This document shows positions 49,600 to 58,534 of a stretch of 64,000 nt of DNA, piece after piece. The position numbers and the translations under genes are program-made. Location of the stretch: the NCBI GenBank assembly GCA_937973555.1, contig CALJKL010000019.1, forward strand, positions 75,992 through 139,991, read 5' to 3'. The notes under the pieces were generated by a model, which worked only from the letters and a program-made list of their open reading frames with translations, was not told the DNA's origin and searched no databases. Origin of the DNA: an uncultured Flavobacteriales bacterium (GTDB lineage: Bacteria > Bacteroidota > Bacteroidia > Flavobacteriales > Weeksellaceae). Positions within the stretch are counted from its first letter, which is position 1; every line of letters starts with the position of its first letter.

Positions 49600-50208
49600 A
49601 TGGCAAGATATATTGGACCAAAAACTAAAATTGCGCGTAAATTTGGCGCTGCAATTTACGGAGACGATAAAAGCTTCGAAAGAAGAAAAAATCAACCACC
49701 AGGACAGCACGGACCTAACAAAAGAAGAGGTGCTAAAAAATCTGAATATGCTGTACAGTTAGCAGAAAAACAAAAAGCTAAATATACTTATGGTATTTTA
49801 GAAAGACAGTTTGCTAATTTGTTTGACAAAGCACACAGAAGCAAAGGGGTAACTGGTGAAGTTCTTTTACAATTATGTGAATCTAGATTAGATAACGTTG
49901 TATACAGATTCGGGTTTGCAAAAACCAGATCTGCTGCAAGACAGTTGGTATCTCACAGACACATTACCGTAAATGGAGAAATTGTAAATATCCCTTCATA
50001 TTTAGTAAAAGCTGGTGATGTAATCACAGTAAGAGAAAAATCTAAATCTCTTGAAGTAGTTGCAGATGCATTAGCTTCTAAATCATCTTATGAATGGTTA
50101 CAATTTAACGACGAGAAAAAAGAAGGTACTTTTATCTCAGCACCTGAAAGAATTCAGATTCCTGAAGATATCAAAGAACAGTTAATCGTCGAATTATATT
50201 CTAAATAA
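49600..50208 (+). CDS. rpsD: 30S ribosomal protein S4, zinc-free form
   Basis: S4 starts assembly of the 30S body. The 202-residue protein starts MARYIGPKTKIARKFGA, has no N-terminal zinc Cys cluster, and carries the S4 domain ESRLDNVVYRFGFAKTRSAARQLVSHRHI. It is followed by rpoA. Confidence 0.99.
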   Translation: MARYIGPKTKIARKFGAAIYGDDKSFERRKNQPPGQHGPNKRRGAKKSEYAVQLAEKQKAKYTYGILERQFANLFDKAHRSKGVTGEVLLQLCESRLDNVVYRFGFAKTRSAARQLVSHRHITVNGEIVNIPSYLVKAGDVITVREKSKSLEVVADALASKSSYEWLQFNDEKKEGTFISAPERIQIPEDIKEQLIVELYSK

Positions 50209-50238
50209 TTTAATCAAATTTTTGCTCAACCCAATATT

Positions 50239-51234
50239 ATGGCAATTTTACAATTCATAAAACCCGACAAAGTAATTCTCCTTAATTCTACGGATTTTAA
50301 AGGTCAATTCGAATTCAGACCACTAGAGCCAGGCTTTGGACTTACTATCGGTAATGCTTTGAGAAGAGTTTTACTTTCTTCTCTAGAAGGATATGCTATC
50401 ACATCTATCAAAATAGAAGGAGTAGAGCACGAATTTTCAACCATTCCAGGTGTTATTGAAGATGTTACCGAAATCATCCTTAACCTTAAGCAATTAAGAT
50501 TAAAGGCGAAAGTAGAAAACGCACCAGCAGAACAAGTTTCTGTGAAAATTTCTGGTAAAGAAGTAATCACAGCAGGAGATTTTGCTAATTCTATCAACAA
50601 TTTTGACGTGTTGAACCCAGAATTGGTAATCTGCAACTTGACTAAAGACGTTACTTTCGAAATGAATTTCAATATCGACAAGGGAAGAGGTTATGTTCCT
50701 TCAGAACAAAACAAATCTAACAACGCACCTATAGGAACTATTGCTATTGACTCTATCTTTACTCCAATTAAGAAAGTACAATACAGTATTGAAAACTATC
50801 GTGTAGAGCAAAAAACAGACTACGAAAAATTGGTTTTAGACATTGAGACGGATGGTTCTATCACCCCTCAAAATGCTTTAACAGAAGCTTCTAAGATATT
50901 AATTTATCATTTCATGTTGTTCTCTGATGAGAGAATCACGCTAGAAACTGAAGCCGTAAAAGCATCTATCCAATATGACGAAGAAACGCTTCACACAAGA
51001 CAACTATTGAAGTCTAAATTAGCAGATATGGATCTTTCTGTAAGAGCCCTTAACTGTCTAAAAGCGGCAGAAGTAGAAACCCTTGGAGAATTGGTTTCTT
51101 ATAGTAAGTCTGATTTGATGAAATTCAGAAATTTCGGTAAGAAATCTTTAACAGAACTTGAAGAATTGGTTCACTCAAAAGGACTTAACTTCGGGTTTGA
51201 TGTGAGTAAATATAAGTTAGACGCTGATAAATAA
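50239..51234 (+). CDS. rpoA: DNA-directed RNA polymerase alpha subunit
   Basis: The alpha dimer is the assembly platform of RNA polymerase and its C-terminal domain contacts activators and UP elements. The 331-residue protein has the N-terminal domain (FEFRPLEPGFGLTIGNALRRVLLSSLEGYAI) and a complete C-terminal domain (VRALNCLKAAEVETLGELVSYSKSDLMKFRNFGKKSLTELEE). Confidence 0.99.
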   Translation: MAILQFIKPDKVILLNSTDFKGQFEFRPLEPGFGLTIGNALRRVLLSSLEGYAITSIKIEGVEHEFSTIPGVIEDVTEIILNLKQLRLKAKVENAPAEQVSVKISGKEVITAGDFANSINNFDVLNPELVICNLTKDVTFEMNFNIDKGRGYVPSEQNKSNNAPIGTIAIDSIFTPIKKVQYSIENYRVEQKTDYEKLVLDIETDGSITPQNALTEASKILIYHFMLFSDERITLETEAVKASIQYDEETLHTRQLLKSKLADMDLSVRALNCLKAAEVETLGELVSYSKSDLMKFRNFGKKSLTELEELVHSKGLNFGFDVSKYKLDADK

Positions 51235-51242
51235 TCCTTAAA

Positions 51243-51779
51243 ATGAGACACGGAAAAAAATTCAATCACCTGGGAAGAACTGCCTCACATAGAAGCGCTA
51301 TGCTTTCTAATATGGCTTGTTCCCTAATTGAACATAAAAGAATAAATACTACGGTTGCTAAAGCTAAAGCATTAAGAGTATTCGTAGAACCTATCTTAAC
51401 AAGAGCGAAAGAAGATTCTACACACAACAGAAGAATTGCTTTCTCTTATTTGCAAAGCAAAGAAGCGGTTACGGAACTTTTCAGATCTGTAGCGCCTAAA
51501 ATCGCTGAAAGAAACGGTGGATATACCAGAATCATCAAAACAGGTTTCAGACCTGGTGATGCTGCTGATACTGCCCTTATAGAGTTGGTAGATTTCAATG
51601 AATTGTACAACCCTAATGCAGAAGAGAAAAAAGCAACAAGAAGAAGCAGAAAACCTGCTGCTAAAAAAGCAGAAGCTGTTGCTGAAGTTAAAGTTGCTGC
51701 TCCTGTTGTAGAAGAAGCCCCTGCTGAAGAGCCTAAGGCTGAAGCGGCAGACGCTACAGAAGAAAAAACTGAAGAATAA
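51243..51779 (+). CDS. rplQ: 50S ribosomal protein L17 with long charged tail
   Basis: L17 is near the tunnel exit. The first about 125 residues are the normal protein (MRHGKKFNHLGRTASHRSAMLSNM ... DTALIELVDFNELY). About 50 more residues of Ala, Glu, Lys and Val follow, beginning basic (KKATRRSRKPAAKKAE) and ending strongly acidic. The tail should be disordered. It is the last gene of the operon. Confidence 0.97.
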   Translation: MRHGKKFNHLGRTASHRSAMLSNMACSLIEHKRINTTVAKAKALRVFVEPILTRAKEDSTHNRRIAFSYLQSKEAVTELFRSVAPKIAERNGGYTRIIKTGFRPGDAADTALIELVDFNELYNPNAEEKKATRRSRKPAAKKAEAVAEVKVAAPVVEEAPAEEPKAEAADATEEKTEE

Positions 51780-51798
51780 TCTTTAGATTTTGATACAT

Positions 51799-51831
51799 AA
51801 AAAACCATTCAGTTATCTGGATGGTTTTTTT
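51799..51831. terminator. Terminator of the ribosomal protein operon
   Basis: AAAACCATTCAG, loop TTAT, CTGGATGGTTTT with a T run; the A run on the left may also serve the convergent lipoprotein gene. Confidence 0.9.
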
Positions 51832-51835
51832 ATGT

Positions 51836-52273
51836 CTATTTTTTTCTTATCATTTCAATAACTTTTCCGTTTTGGTAAATATTAAGTTTATTGCCTTCTA
51901 CTATCACTTTTATATCACCCTTTTCAAAAGTGGTGCTTTTAGCATCAGACTTGGTTTGGGGCAACTCTATATTAAAGACGTTTCTCTTTATTAAGATAAA
52001 ACTCTTGTCTGTGTAATGCGTAAAGGTAACGTTGGCTTGCTTGCCGTCAGTAGCCTTGTAGATGTATTCGTATTTTTTTATTTCGTTTTTGCCAACAATA
52101 GATTTTCCGTTTTCTGTCCTTTTGGAAATGACTATGGAGTCTGTTTTTTTTACTCCGTTGGAATCAATTGTGGTAACTGCTTCAGTCTCATTTTTATAGA
52201 CTTTTACCATTTTTTTGTCCTTATTGCAAGAAAAAGAAATAAGTATAAGAACAGGTAAGATATATTTTTTCAT
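51836..52273 (-). CDS. Lipoprotein of unknown function
   Basis: The 145-residue protein has a short signal and lipobox Cys16 (SFSC). The mature part is Lys-rich, with many short predicted beta-strands (KTDSIVISKRTENGKSIVG, ANVTFTHYTDKSFILIKRNVFNIEL), suggesting a small beta-barrel or sandwich. No family is recognised. It converges on rplQ and has a TAACTTTG -7 box on its strand at 52297-52304. Confidence 0.75.
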   Translation of the reverse strand: MKKYILPVLILISFSCNKDKKMVKVYKNETEAVTTIDSNGVKKTDSIVISKRTENGKSIVGKNEIKKYEYIYKATDGKQANVTFTHYTDKSFILIKRNVFNIELPQTKSDAKSTTFEKGDIKVIVEGNKLNIYQNGKVIEMIRKK

Positions 52274-52486
52274 AATTGGGTGATTTTGGTTAGAATCAAA
52301 GTTACTAAGACTTTTTTGAATTAATTTATATAAAATGATGTAAAATTTACAAACCTCTTGTAGATCTCATGAAAAATTATACAATGATTTTATCGGAAAA
52401 TTTCTTTAAATGGCATTTCATTTCAGGATATAAATAGATCGATGATAAGCCTGTAAAAATCATAAACCCAATTCCCAAATAATTAG

Positions 52487-52547
52487 TAAATTTGCAAAGC
52501 AAAAAATATTAACTGCTATACGCCAAAAGCAAATAGCCAAAAGCAAA
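52487..52547 (+). promoter_or_regulatory. eno promoter box and direct repeat in the leader
   Basis: TAAATTTG (52487-52494) is a -7 box about 60 bases before eno. In the leader GCCAAAAGCAAA occurs twice, at 52522-52533 and 52536-52547, a 14-base period. No clear -33 box was found. The rest of the stretch from 52274 holds only the divergent lipoprotein promoter. Confidence 0.5.
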
Positions 52548-52553
52548 ATTATT

Positions 52554-53846
52554 ATGAGTTACATTTCGTTTATTGAAGCAAGACAAATTTTGGATTCAAG
52601 AGGAAATCCAACAGTAGAAGTTGATGTATTTACCGAAAGTGGTGCTATGGGGCGCGCAGCCGTTCCATCTGGTGCTTCTACCGGAGAACACGAAGCCGTA
52701 GAATTACGTGATAACGGTTCAGAATATTTAGGAAAAGGAGTACTGAAGGCAGTAGAAAATGTAAAAGATATTATTGCGCCGGAATTGGTGGGAATGCCGG
52801 TTTATGATCAGAATTTTATCGATCAGATCATGATTGATCTTGATGGAACCAATAATAAAGGTAATTTAGGCGCTAATGCAATCTTAGGGGTTTCTTTAGC
52901 TGTGGCTAAGGCTGCTGCTGCTGAACTGAGAATGCCTCTTTATAAATATGTAGGTGGAGTTAATGCCAATACATTGCCTGTACCAATGATGAACGTCATC
53001 AATGGTGGATCTCACTCAGATGCGCCTATCGCATTCCAAGAATTTATGGTAATGCCGGTAAAAGCCGACTCTTTCTCTCATGCTTTGAGAAAAGGAACTG
53101 AGGTTTTCCATAGCCTTAAGAAAATTCTTCATGACAGAGGGTTATCTACAGCAGTAGGTGATGAAGGAGGTTTTGCACCAACTTTCACAGGAACTGAAGA
53201 CGCTTTGGATACATTGCTTCAAGCCATTGAAAAAGCCGGATACAAGCCAGGTGATGATGTAATGATTGCATTAGACTGTGCTTCTTCAGAATTCTACAAA
53301 GATGGAGTGTATGATTATAGAAAATTCCAAACTCCAGATTCAGCTCAGTTTAGCAGAAGCGAACAAGTTTCTTATTTGGCAGAATTGGTAAATAAATATC
53401 CAATCATCTCTATTGAAGATGGTATGCAAGAAAACGACTGGGAAGGATGGAAAATGCTTACCGAAAAAATTGGAGACAGAGTACAGTTGGTAGGAGACGA
53501 TTTATTTGTTACCAATGTAGAAAGACTATCTAGAGGGATTAAGGAAGAAACAGCGAACTCTATATTGGTAAAAGTAAACCAGATTGGTTCACTTTCTGAA
53601 ACTTTAGCAGCCGTAGAAATGGCTCAGCACAATAAATATACTTCTGTAATGTCTCATAGATCTGGTGAAACAGAAGATGCTACCATTGCAGATTTAGCAG
53701 TAGCATGCAACTGTGGACAAATTAAAACAGGATCTGCATCTCGTTCAGACAGAATGGCAAAATATAACCAATTGTTGAGAATTGAAGAAGCTCTAGGTGA
53801 AACTGCAGTTTTCCCAGGATTAGATGCATTTAAAATCAAAAGATAA
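52554..53846 (+). CDS. eno: Enolase
   Basis: Enolase interconverts 2-phosphoglycerate and phosphoenolpyruvate in glycolysis. The 430-residue protein has EARQILDSRGNPTVEVDV, the catalytic GDEGGFAP, the metal ligands in ALDCASSEF, SIEDGMQENDW and GDDLFVTN, and VMSHRSGETEDATIADLAV. Confidence 0.99.
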   Translation: MSYISFIEARQILDSRGNPTVEVDVFTESGAMGRAAVPSGASTGEHEAVELRDNGSEYLGKGVLKAVENVKDIIAPELVGMPVYDQNFIDQIMIDLDGTNNKGNLGANAILGVSLAVAKAAAAELRMPLYKYVGGVNANTLPVPMMNVINGGSHSDAPIAFQEFMVMPVKADSFSHALRKGTEVFHSLKKILHDRGLSTAVGDEGGFAPTFTGTEDALDTLLQAIEKAGYKPGDDVMIALDCASSEFYKDGVYDYRKFQTPDSAQFSRSEQVSYLAELVNKYPIISIEDGMQENDWEGWKMLTEKIGDRVQLVGDDLFVTNVERLSRGIKEETANSILVKVNQIGSLSETLAAVEMAQHNKYTSVMSHRSGETEDATIADLAVACNCGQIKTGSASRSDRMAKYNQLLRIEEALGETAVFPGLDAFKIKR

Positions 53847-53870
53847 ACTTTATCTTTTTAAAATAAATTG

Positions 53871-53905
53871 TCCCTCTTCGTCTTACATGAAGGGGGATTT
53901 TTTTT
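53871..53905 (+). terminator. Terminator of eno
   Basis: TCCCTCTTC (53871-53879) pairs with GAAGGGGGA (53889-53897, one G-U), followed by eight T. Confidence 0.85.
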
Positions 53906-54058
53906 GAAATGTTTAACGATAATAAAAGAAAAAAACAATAACCTATACCTATTTAGCAAATTTATTTGTAAATTCGGAAAATTATATTGCAAAGCATAGC
54001 AAATAGTTTGCGTCAAAACTTCTTTTTTTCGTATTTTTAACAAAAATTTATTTAAATA

Positions 54059-55345
54059 ATGTCTGACAATAAAGTTATATTAAATTACGACGGAAATTCT
54101 TATGAATATCCAATAGTAGACAGCACCATTGGCGATAGAGGTATTGATATTTCTAAACTGAGAGACCAGACTGGTCTTATTACTTTAGATTTGGGGTACA
54201 AAAACACCGGTGCTACCATTAGTGATATTACGTATTTGGATGGAGATCAGGGAGAACTCTTCTACAGAGGATATCCTATTGAACAGATTGCCGAAAAGTC
54301 TAACTTCACTGAAGTGATGTACCTATTGCTTCATGGAGAATTACCAAAGAAAGATCAGTTCGAAAAATTTGAAAACAACATCAAGAAATATAACTTCGTA
54401 GCGGAAGAGATGAAAAAAATCTTGGATGCTTTCCCACGTTCTGCTCACCCTATGGGGGTTTTGTCTGCGCTTACTTCTGCGCTTACAGCTTTTAATCCTA
54501 AGGCGGTAAATGTACAGTCTAAAGAAGATTTAGACCTTGCGGCAGAATTAATGTTAGCGAAGTTCTCTCACTTATGTGCTTGGACGTATAGAAAAACACA
54601 AGGTTTCCCATTGAATCATGCGGATAATTCTCTGAATTATGTAGAGAATTTCTATAAAATGGCCTTCAGAAAACCATACGAAGAATTTGATATAGATCCT
54701 GTAGTAGTAGATGCTTTAGATAAATTATTAATCCTTCATGCAGATCACGAACAAAACTGTTCTACTTCTACCGTAAGAATGGTAGGTTCTGCGCATACAG
54801 GTTTATTTGCATCTATTTCTGCCGGAGTTTCTGCACTTTGGGGGCCACTTCATGGTGGAGCTAACCAAGCGGTGATAGAAATGCTCGAAATGATAGAAAA
54901 AGATGGGGGAGATGTTGCTAAATATGTGAAGAAAGCAAAAGACAAGGAAGATTCTTTCCGTTTGATGGGCTTTGGACACAGGGTGTACAAAAACTTTGAC
55001 CCAAGAGCTAAAATCATTAAGAAGGCGGCAGATGACATCTTAGGTAAATTAGGTATCCATGACCAGGCTTTAGATATTGCAATGCAACTAGAAAGAGTAG
55101 CTTTGGAAGACGATTATTTTGTAGAAAGAAAATTGTATCCAAACGTAGACTTCTACTCTGGTATCATCTACAGAGCATTGGGTATTCCTACAGAAATGTT
55201 TACCGTAATGTTTGCTTTAGGAAGATTACCAGGATGGATTGCACAATGGAAAGAAATGCGTCTAAAAGGAGACCCTATTGGAAGACCAAGACAGATCTAC
55301 CAAGGTGCTCAAAAACGAGACTATGTTTCAATGGAAAACAGATAA
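54059..55345 (+). CDS. gltA: Citrate synthase
   Basis: This enzyme condenses acetyl-CoA and oxaloacetate at the entry to the TCA cycle. The 428-residue protein is of the hexameric type I kind: DRGIDISKLRDQTGLITLD start, active-site His in LHADHEQNCSTSTVRMVGS, GFGHRVYKNFDPRA with the second His, and the catalytic Asp region NVDFYSGIIYRALG. A small palindrome GCAAATAGTTTGC lies upstream at 53999-54011; no exact -7 box was found. Confidence 0.98.
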   Translation: MSDNKVILNYDGNSYEYPIVDSTIGDRGIDISKLRDQTGLITLDLGYKNTGATISDITYLDGDQGELFYRGYPIEQIAEKSNFTEVMYLLLHGELPKKDQFEKFENNIKKYNFVAEEMKKILDAFPRSAHPMGVLSALTSALTAFNPKAVNVQSKEDLDLAAELMLAKFSHLCAWTYRKTQGFPLNHADNSLNYVENFYKMAFRKPYEEFDIDPVVVDALDKLLILHADHEQNCSTSTVRMVGSAHTGLFASISAGVSALWGPLHGGANQAVIEMLEMIEKDGGDVAKYVKKAKDKEDSFRLMGFGHRVYKNFDPRAKIIKKAADDILGKLGIHDQALDIAMQLERVALEDDYFVERKLYPNVDFYSGIIYRALGIPTEMFTVMFALGRLPGWIAQWKEMRLKGDPIGRPRQIYQGAQKRDYVSMENR

Positions 55346-55367
55346 TTGAGATCTTAACCATAAAATT

Positions 55368-55395
55368 AAACCTCCCAATTTGGGAGGTTTTTTTG
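55368..55395 (+). terminator. Terminator of gltA
   Basis: AAACCTCCCAA and TTGGGAGGTTT form an almost loop-less palindrome, followed by a T run. Confidence 0.9.
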
Positions 55396-55464
55396 TTTTA
55401 AATCTTATTCCTTTCATCAAATATGTTTAGCTCTTTTTAAAAAGGTTTAATATAAATAATAAAA

Positions 55465-55683
55465 TTAATGTTTAAAAAGTTCATTTGCTTCTAGTTTATC
55501 TATTTCACATAATTCGTGGTTTTTATTTTTACAATTTTTTTCATTATGATCGATATATTTAATAGAAGAATCAGGATTTAAAATGTCATATGCAATAACG
55601 GGTAACAATGGTAAGCTGCTCAATAAGGCAGCCGATATAGCTATAAAAATGATAGGATTGTCTTGTTTTTTCATTTTTTTCAT
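55465..55683 (-). CDS. Small membrane-anchored or secreted protein, hypothetical
   Basis: The 72-residue frame begins with a basic segment (MKKMKKQDN), a hydrophobic stretch at about 10-32, then a polar part with two Cys (KNCKNKNHELCE). This is a plausible small exported protein, with the Cys pair able to form a disulphide. It has no known family and no clear promoter, so it may be spurious. Confidence 0.45.
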   Translation of the reverse strand: MKKMKKQDNPIIFIAISAALLSSLPLLPVIAYDILNPDSSIKYIDHNEKNCKNKNHELCEIDKLEANELFKH

Positions 55684-55914
55684 TTTTTAATATACCATAT
55701 AGATATAGTAAAGTTTAAAAAGTTAAATTCTATTATTAAAATAAAAACAACTCCCAGATAATTTTTTCATAAATCAACTCAAATATTTCAATAAAAATTT
55801 GCCTAAATTCCTTTTTATAGGGACTTTTTTGTTTTTTAGCTCAAAATTTCTTCACCTCAAAACCTTTATTTATTTTTGTGAATAAGGCACACTTGAAGAT
55901 CAAAAAAAGAGGGT

Positions 55915-56829
55915 ATGAAACTGAATGTTAAAAACGAAACCGGAAAACTAAAAACCGTTGTTTTAGGACAGCCTAAGTCTATTGGAGGTACGCCTGCATT
56001 AGAACAGAGTTATGATGCCAAATCTTATCATTCTATCCAGAATAATATCTATCCCAATGAGGAGGACATCATCAATGAGATGCAAGGTTTCGAGGCGGTG
56101 CTTCATAAACATGGAGTAGAGGTACTACGTCCCAATATCATCAAAGACTACAACCAAGTTTTTGCGAGAGATGTGGCCTTTGTGATAGAAGACAAGATGA
56201 TTATTTCTAACGTTATCAAAGACCGCGCAGATGAGCAAGAAGCTTACCGCAAGATTTTTGAGAAAGTAGAATGGCGCAAAATCATCAACCTTCCAGAATC
56301 TGCCCATATAGAAGGAGGAGACGTTATCGTTTGGAATGATTTTCTTTTTATTGGCACTTGTTTTTCCGAGGATTACAGAAGTTTCAAAACCGCCCGTACC
56401 AACGAGTATGCCATAGAAATTCTCAAAGAATATTTCCCTAAAAAGAGAATCATTGACCTGGATCTTAAAAAAAGTGATACGATACCTTACCAAGGTATTT
56501 TGCACCTTGATTGTACTTTTAATCCAATTGGAAAAGACAAATGTATCATTTACAAAGATGGTTTTGTAGACGAAAATGACTATCAACTCATTATCGATAT
56601 TTTTGGAGAAGAAAATTGTTTCCACGTTACAGCAGAAGAAATGTTCGAGATGTGCCCAAACATCTTTTCCATCTCCCCAGAAGTGGTGGTTTCTGACAAG
56701 ACTTTCACCAGGATGAATACCTTCTTGAGGGAAGAGTGGGGCTTTACGGTAGAAGAAATCCCGTATCGCGAAATTTCTAAAATGGGCGGCCTGTTACGTT
56801 GTTCTACTATGCCTTTGGTAAGGGAATAA
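55915..56829 (+). CDS. Arginine deiminase-like guanidino-group hydrolase (amidinotransferase superfamily)
   Basis: The 304-residue cytosolic protein has the pentein fold of arginine deiminase and dimethylarginine hydrolase. Likely active-site parts are the substrate Asp in FARDVAF (83-89), EGGD (133-136), His197 in HLDCTF, and the nucleophile Cys296 in LLRCSTMPL near the C-terminus. The substrate (arginine, methylarginine or agmatine-like) cannot be set from sequence. The SAM riboswitch begins about 100 bases after its stop. The related enzyme CtlX lies 4 kb downstream. Confidence 0.88.
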   Translation: MKLNVKNETGKLKTVVLGQPKSIGGTPALEQSYDAKSYHSIQNNIYPNEEDIINEMQGFEAVLHKHGVEVLRPNIIKDYNQVFARDVAFVIEDKMIISNVIKDRADEQEAYRKIFEKVEWRKIINLPESAHIEGGDVIVWNDFLFIGTCFSEDYRSFKTARTNEYAIEILKEYFPKKRIIDLDLKKSDTIPYQGILHLDCTFNPIGKDKCIIYKDGFVDENDYQLIIDIFGEENCFHVTAEEMFEMCPNIFSISPEVVVSDKTFTRMNTFLREEWGFTVEEIPYREISKMGGLLRCSTMPLVRE

Positions 56830-56873
56830 TTTCATTGCTTTTTTATTTTTTTTCTAAATTTTTTATAGAAAAA

Positions 56874-56906
56874 TTTGTATTTCTATAAAACTTGTCTTTA
56901 TATTTG
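56874..56906 (+). promoter_or_regulatory. Promoter of the met operon
   Basis: TTTG (56874-56877), 21 bases, then TATATTTG (56899-56906), about 30 bases before the riboswitch aptamer. Confidence 0.75.
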
Positions 56907-56935
56907 CACCATAAAATAGTTCTTTAAAAAACGCA

Positions 56936-57033
56936 ACTTATTCAGAAAGGTGGAGGGAATTGACCCTGTGAAACCTTGGCAACCTGCTTCGGTAAGGTGC
57001 CAAATTCAACTCGAGAAATCGGGAAAGATAAGT
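56936..57033 (+). ncRNA. SAM-I (S-box) riboswitch aptamer
   Basis: The conserved S-box elements are in order: P1 left ACTTATTC, AGAAAGGTGGAGGGA, ACCCTGTGAAACC, TTGGCAACCT, the kink-turn side GGTAAGGTGCCAAATTC, and GAAAGATAAGT closing P1. It senses S-adenosylmethionine and should shut off the methionine genes when SAM is plentiful. A terminator follows at 57069. Confidence 0.95.
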
Positions 57034-57068
57034 CAGAAATCAGTTTACAATAGTTCAATACTATATAC

Positions 57069-57100
57069 AAACTCTTTCGGCTTGTCGGAAGAGTTTTTTT
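57069..57100 (+). terminator. Terminator of the SAM riboswitch expression platform
   Basis: AAACTCTTTCGG pairs with TCGGAAGAGTTT (two G-U pairs) around a CTTG loop, followed by seven T. It lies 36 bases after the aptamer and 67 bases before metY. Confidence 0.85.
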
Positions 57101-57167
57101 ATGCTCTTTCGTCAAGAATTTTCTAAACAATAGGTTGCTCAAATTATTAATTTAAAAATTTAACAAA

Positions 57168-58463
57168 ATGAGCAATTTAAAATTCGAAACCCTGCAATTG
57201 CATGCAGGACAACAGGTAGATCAGGAAACTAACTCTAGAGCAGTGCCGCTCTACCAAACCACTTCTTACACGTTTAACAATGCAGAACATGCGGCCGATT
57301 TGTTTGGGCTCAGAGCCTTCGGGAATATCTATACCCGTCTCATGAATCCCACTACAGATGTTTTTGAAAAACGCATTGCAGCTCTTCACGGAGGGGTAGC
57401 CGCTTTGGCTGTTGCTTCCGGGCATGCGGCGCAGTTTTTGGCCATCACCAATATTCTCCAAGCCGGAGACAACTTTGTTACCTCTCCGTATTTGTACGGC
57501 GGAAGTTTCAACCAATTCAAGGTTTCTTTCAAAAAATTAGGGATTGAAGCCCGTTTTGCAAAAGACGACAATCCCGAAGATTTTGAAGCATTAATAGACG
57601 AAAACACCAAAGCCCTATATTTAGAAACCATTGGAAATCCTACTTTAAATGTGGCAGATTTTGATGCGATTGCAGCCGTTGCGAAAAAACACAATATCCC
57701 CTTCATTGTAGACAATACTTTTGGGGCAGGAGGATATTTGTTCAGGCCTATAGAACACGGCGCTAATATCGTAGTAGAATCTGCTACAAAGTGGATTGGG
57801 GGTCACGGTACTTCCATTGGAGGCATTATTGTAGACGGAGGAAACTTCGATTGGGGAAGGGGTAAATTCCCTCAGTTCTCAGAACCTTCAGAAGGATATC
57901 ACGGTTTGGTATTTTCGGATGTATTTGGAGTTAATTCTCAGTTTGGGAATATTGCCTACATCATTAAGGCAAGAGTAGAGGGGTTAAGAGATTTCGGTCC
58001 TGCTATTTCACCATTCAATTCTTTCTTATTGCTACAAGGAGTAGAAACCCTTTCTCTAAGAGTAGAAAGAACAGTAGAGAACGCACAGAAGGTGGCAGAA
58101 TATTTGGAAAATCACCCTAAAGTAGAAAAAGTATTGTATCCAGGTCTGCCAAGCTTCCCGGATTATGAAAATGCTAAAAAATATTTGAAAAAAGGCTTCG
58201 GAGGAGTTCTTAACTTTGAAGTAAAAGGAGGAAAAGATGCCGCTGTAAAATTAATAGACAATCTAGAACTTATTTCTCATCTCGCGAATGTAGGAGATGC
58301 TAAAACCTTAATCATCAATCCTGCATCTACCACGCACGAACAACTTTCTGATGAAGAAAGAAAAAATGCGGGCATTACACCGGGGCAAGTAAGATTAAGC
58401 GTAGGAATAGAGCATGTGGATGATATCATTGTAGACCTAGAGCAATCTTTCAGCAAAATTTAA
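57168..58463 (+). CDS. metY: O-acetylhomoserine sulfhydrylase
   Basis: MetY is a PLP enzyme that makes homocysteine from O-acetylhomoserine and sulfide. The 431-residue protein has the Cys/Met-metabolism PLP pattern: FGNIYTRLMNPTTDVFEKRIAALHGG, PFIVDNTFGAGGYLFRP, and the PLP Lys in VVESATKWIGGHGTSIGG. The C-terminal NPASTTHEQL is also typical. It is first in the SAM-riboswitch operon, next to metX which supplies its substrate. Confidence 0.96.
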   Translation: MSNLKFETLQLHAGQQVDQETNSRAVPLYQTTSYTFNNAEHAADLFGLRAFGNIYTRLMNPTTDVFEKRIAALHGGVAALAVASGHAAQFLAITNILQAGDNFVTSPYLYGGSFNQFKVSFKKLGIEARFAKDDNPEDFEALIDENTKALYLETIGNPTLNVADFDAIAAVAKKHNIPFIVDNTFGAGGYLFRPIEHGANIVVESATKWIGGHGTSIGGIIVDGGNFDWGRGKFPQFSEPSEGYHGLVFSDVFGVNSQFGNIAYIIKARVEGLRDFGPAISPFNSFLLLQGVETLSLRVERTVENAQKVAEYLENHPKVEKVLYPGLPSFPDYENAKKYLKKGFGGVLNFEVKGGKDAAVKLIDNLELISHLANVGDAKTLIINPASTTHEQLSDEERKNAGITPGQVRLSVGIEHVDDIIVDLEQSFSKI

Positions 58464-58534
58464 AAAAGTAAATAAAAGTAAATAATGAAAGGAGTTGAAA
58501 GGTAAATAAAACCACTCCGCAAAATGAATTCATA
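58464..58534 (+). other. Spacer between metY and metX
   Basis: GGAGT (about 58490) pairs with ACTCC (about 58517) around a 17-base loop. The pieces AAAAGTAAA..AATGAAAG and CCGCAAAATGAATTCA recur in altered form in the next spacer (59514-59600). Confidence 0.35.

Noticed and set aside
56125..56625. Minus-strand open frame of 166 codons
   Set aside because: It is fully inside the arginine deiminase-like gene on the other strand, rich in Phe and Ile as expected of antisense of AT-rich coding DNA, with no promoter.
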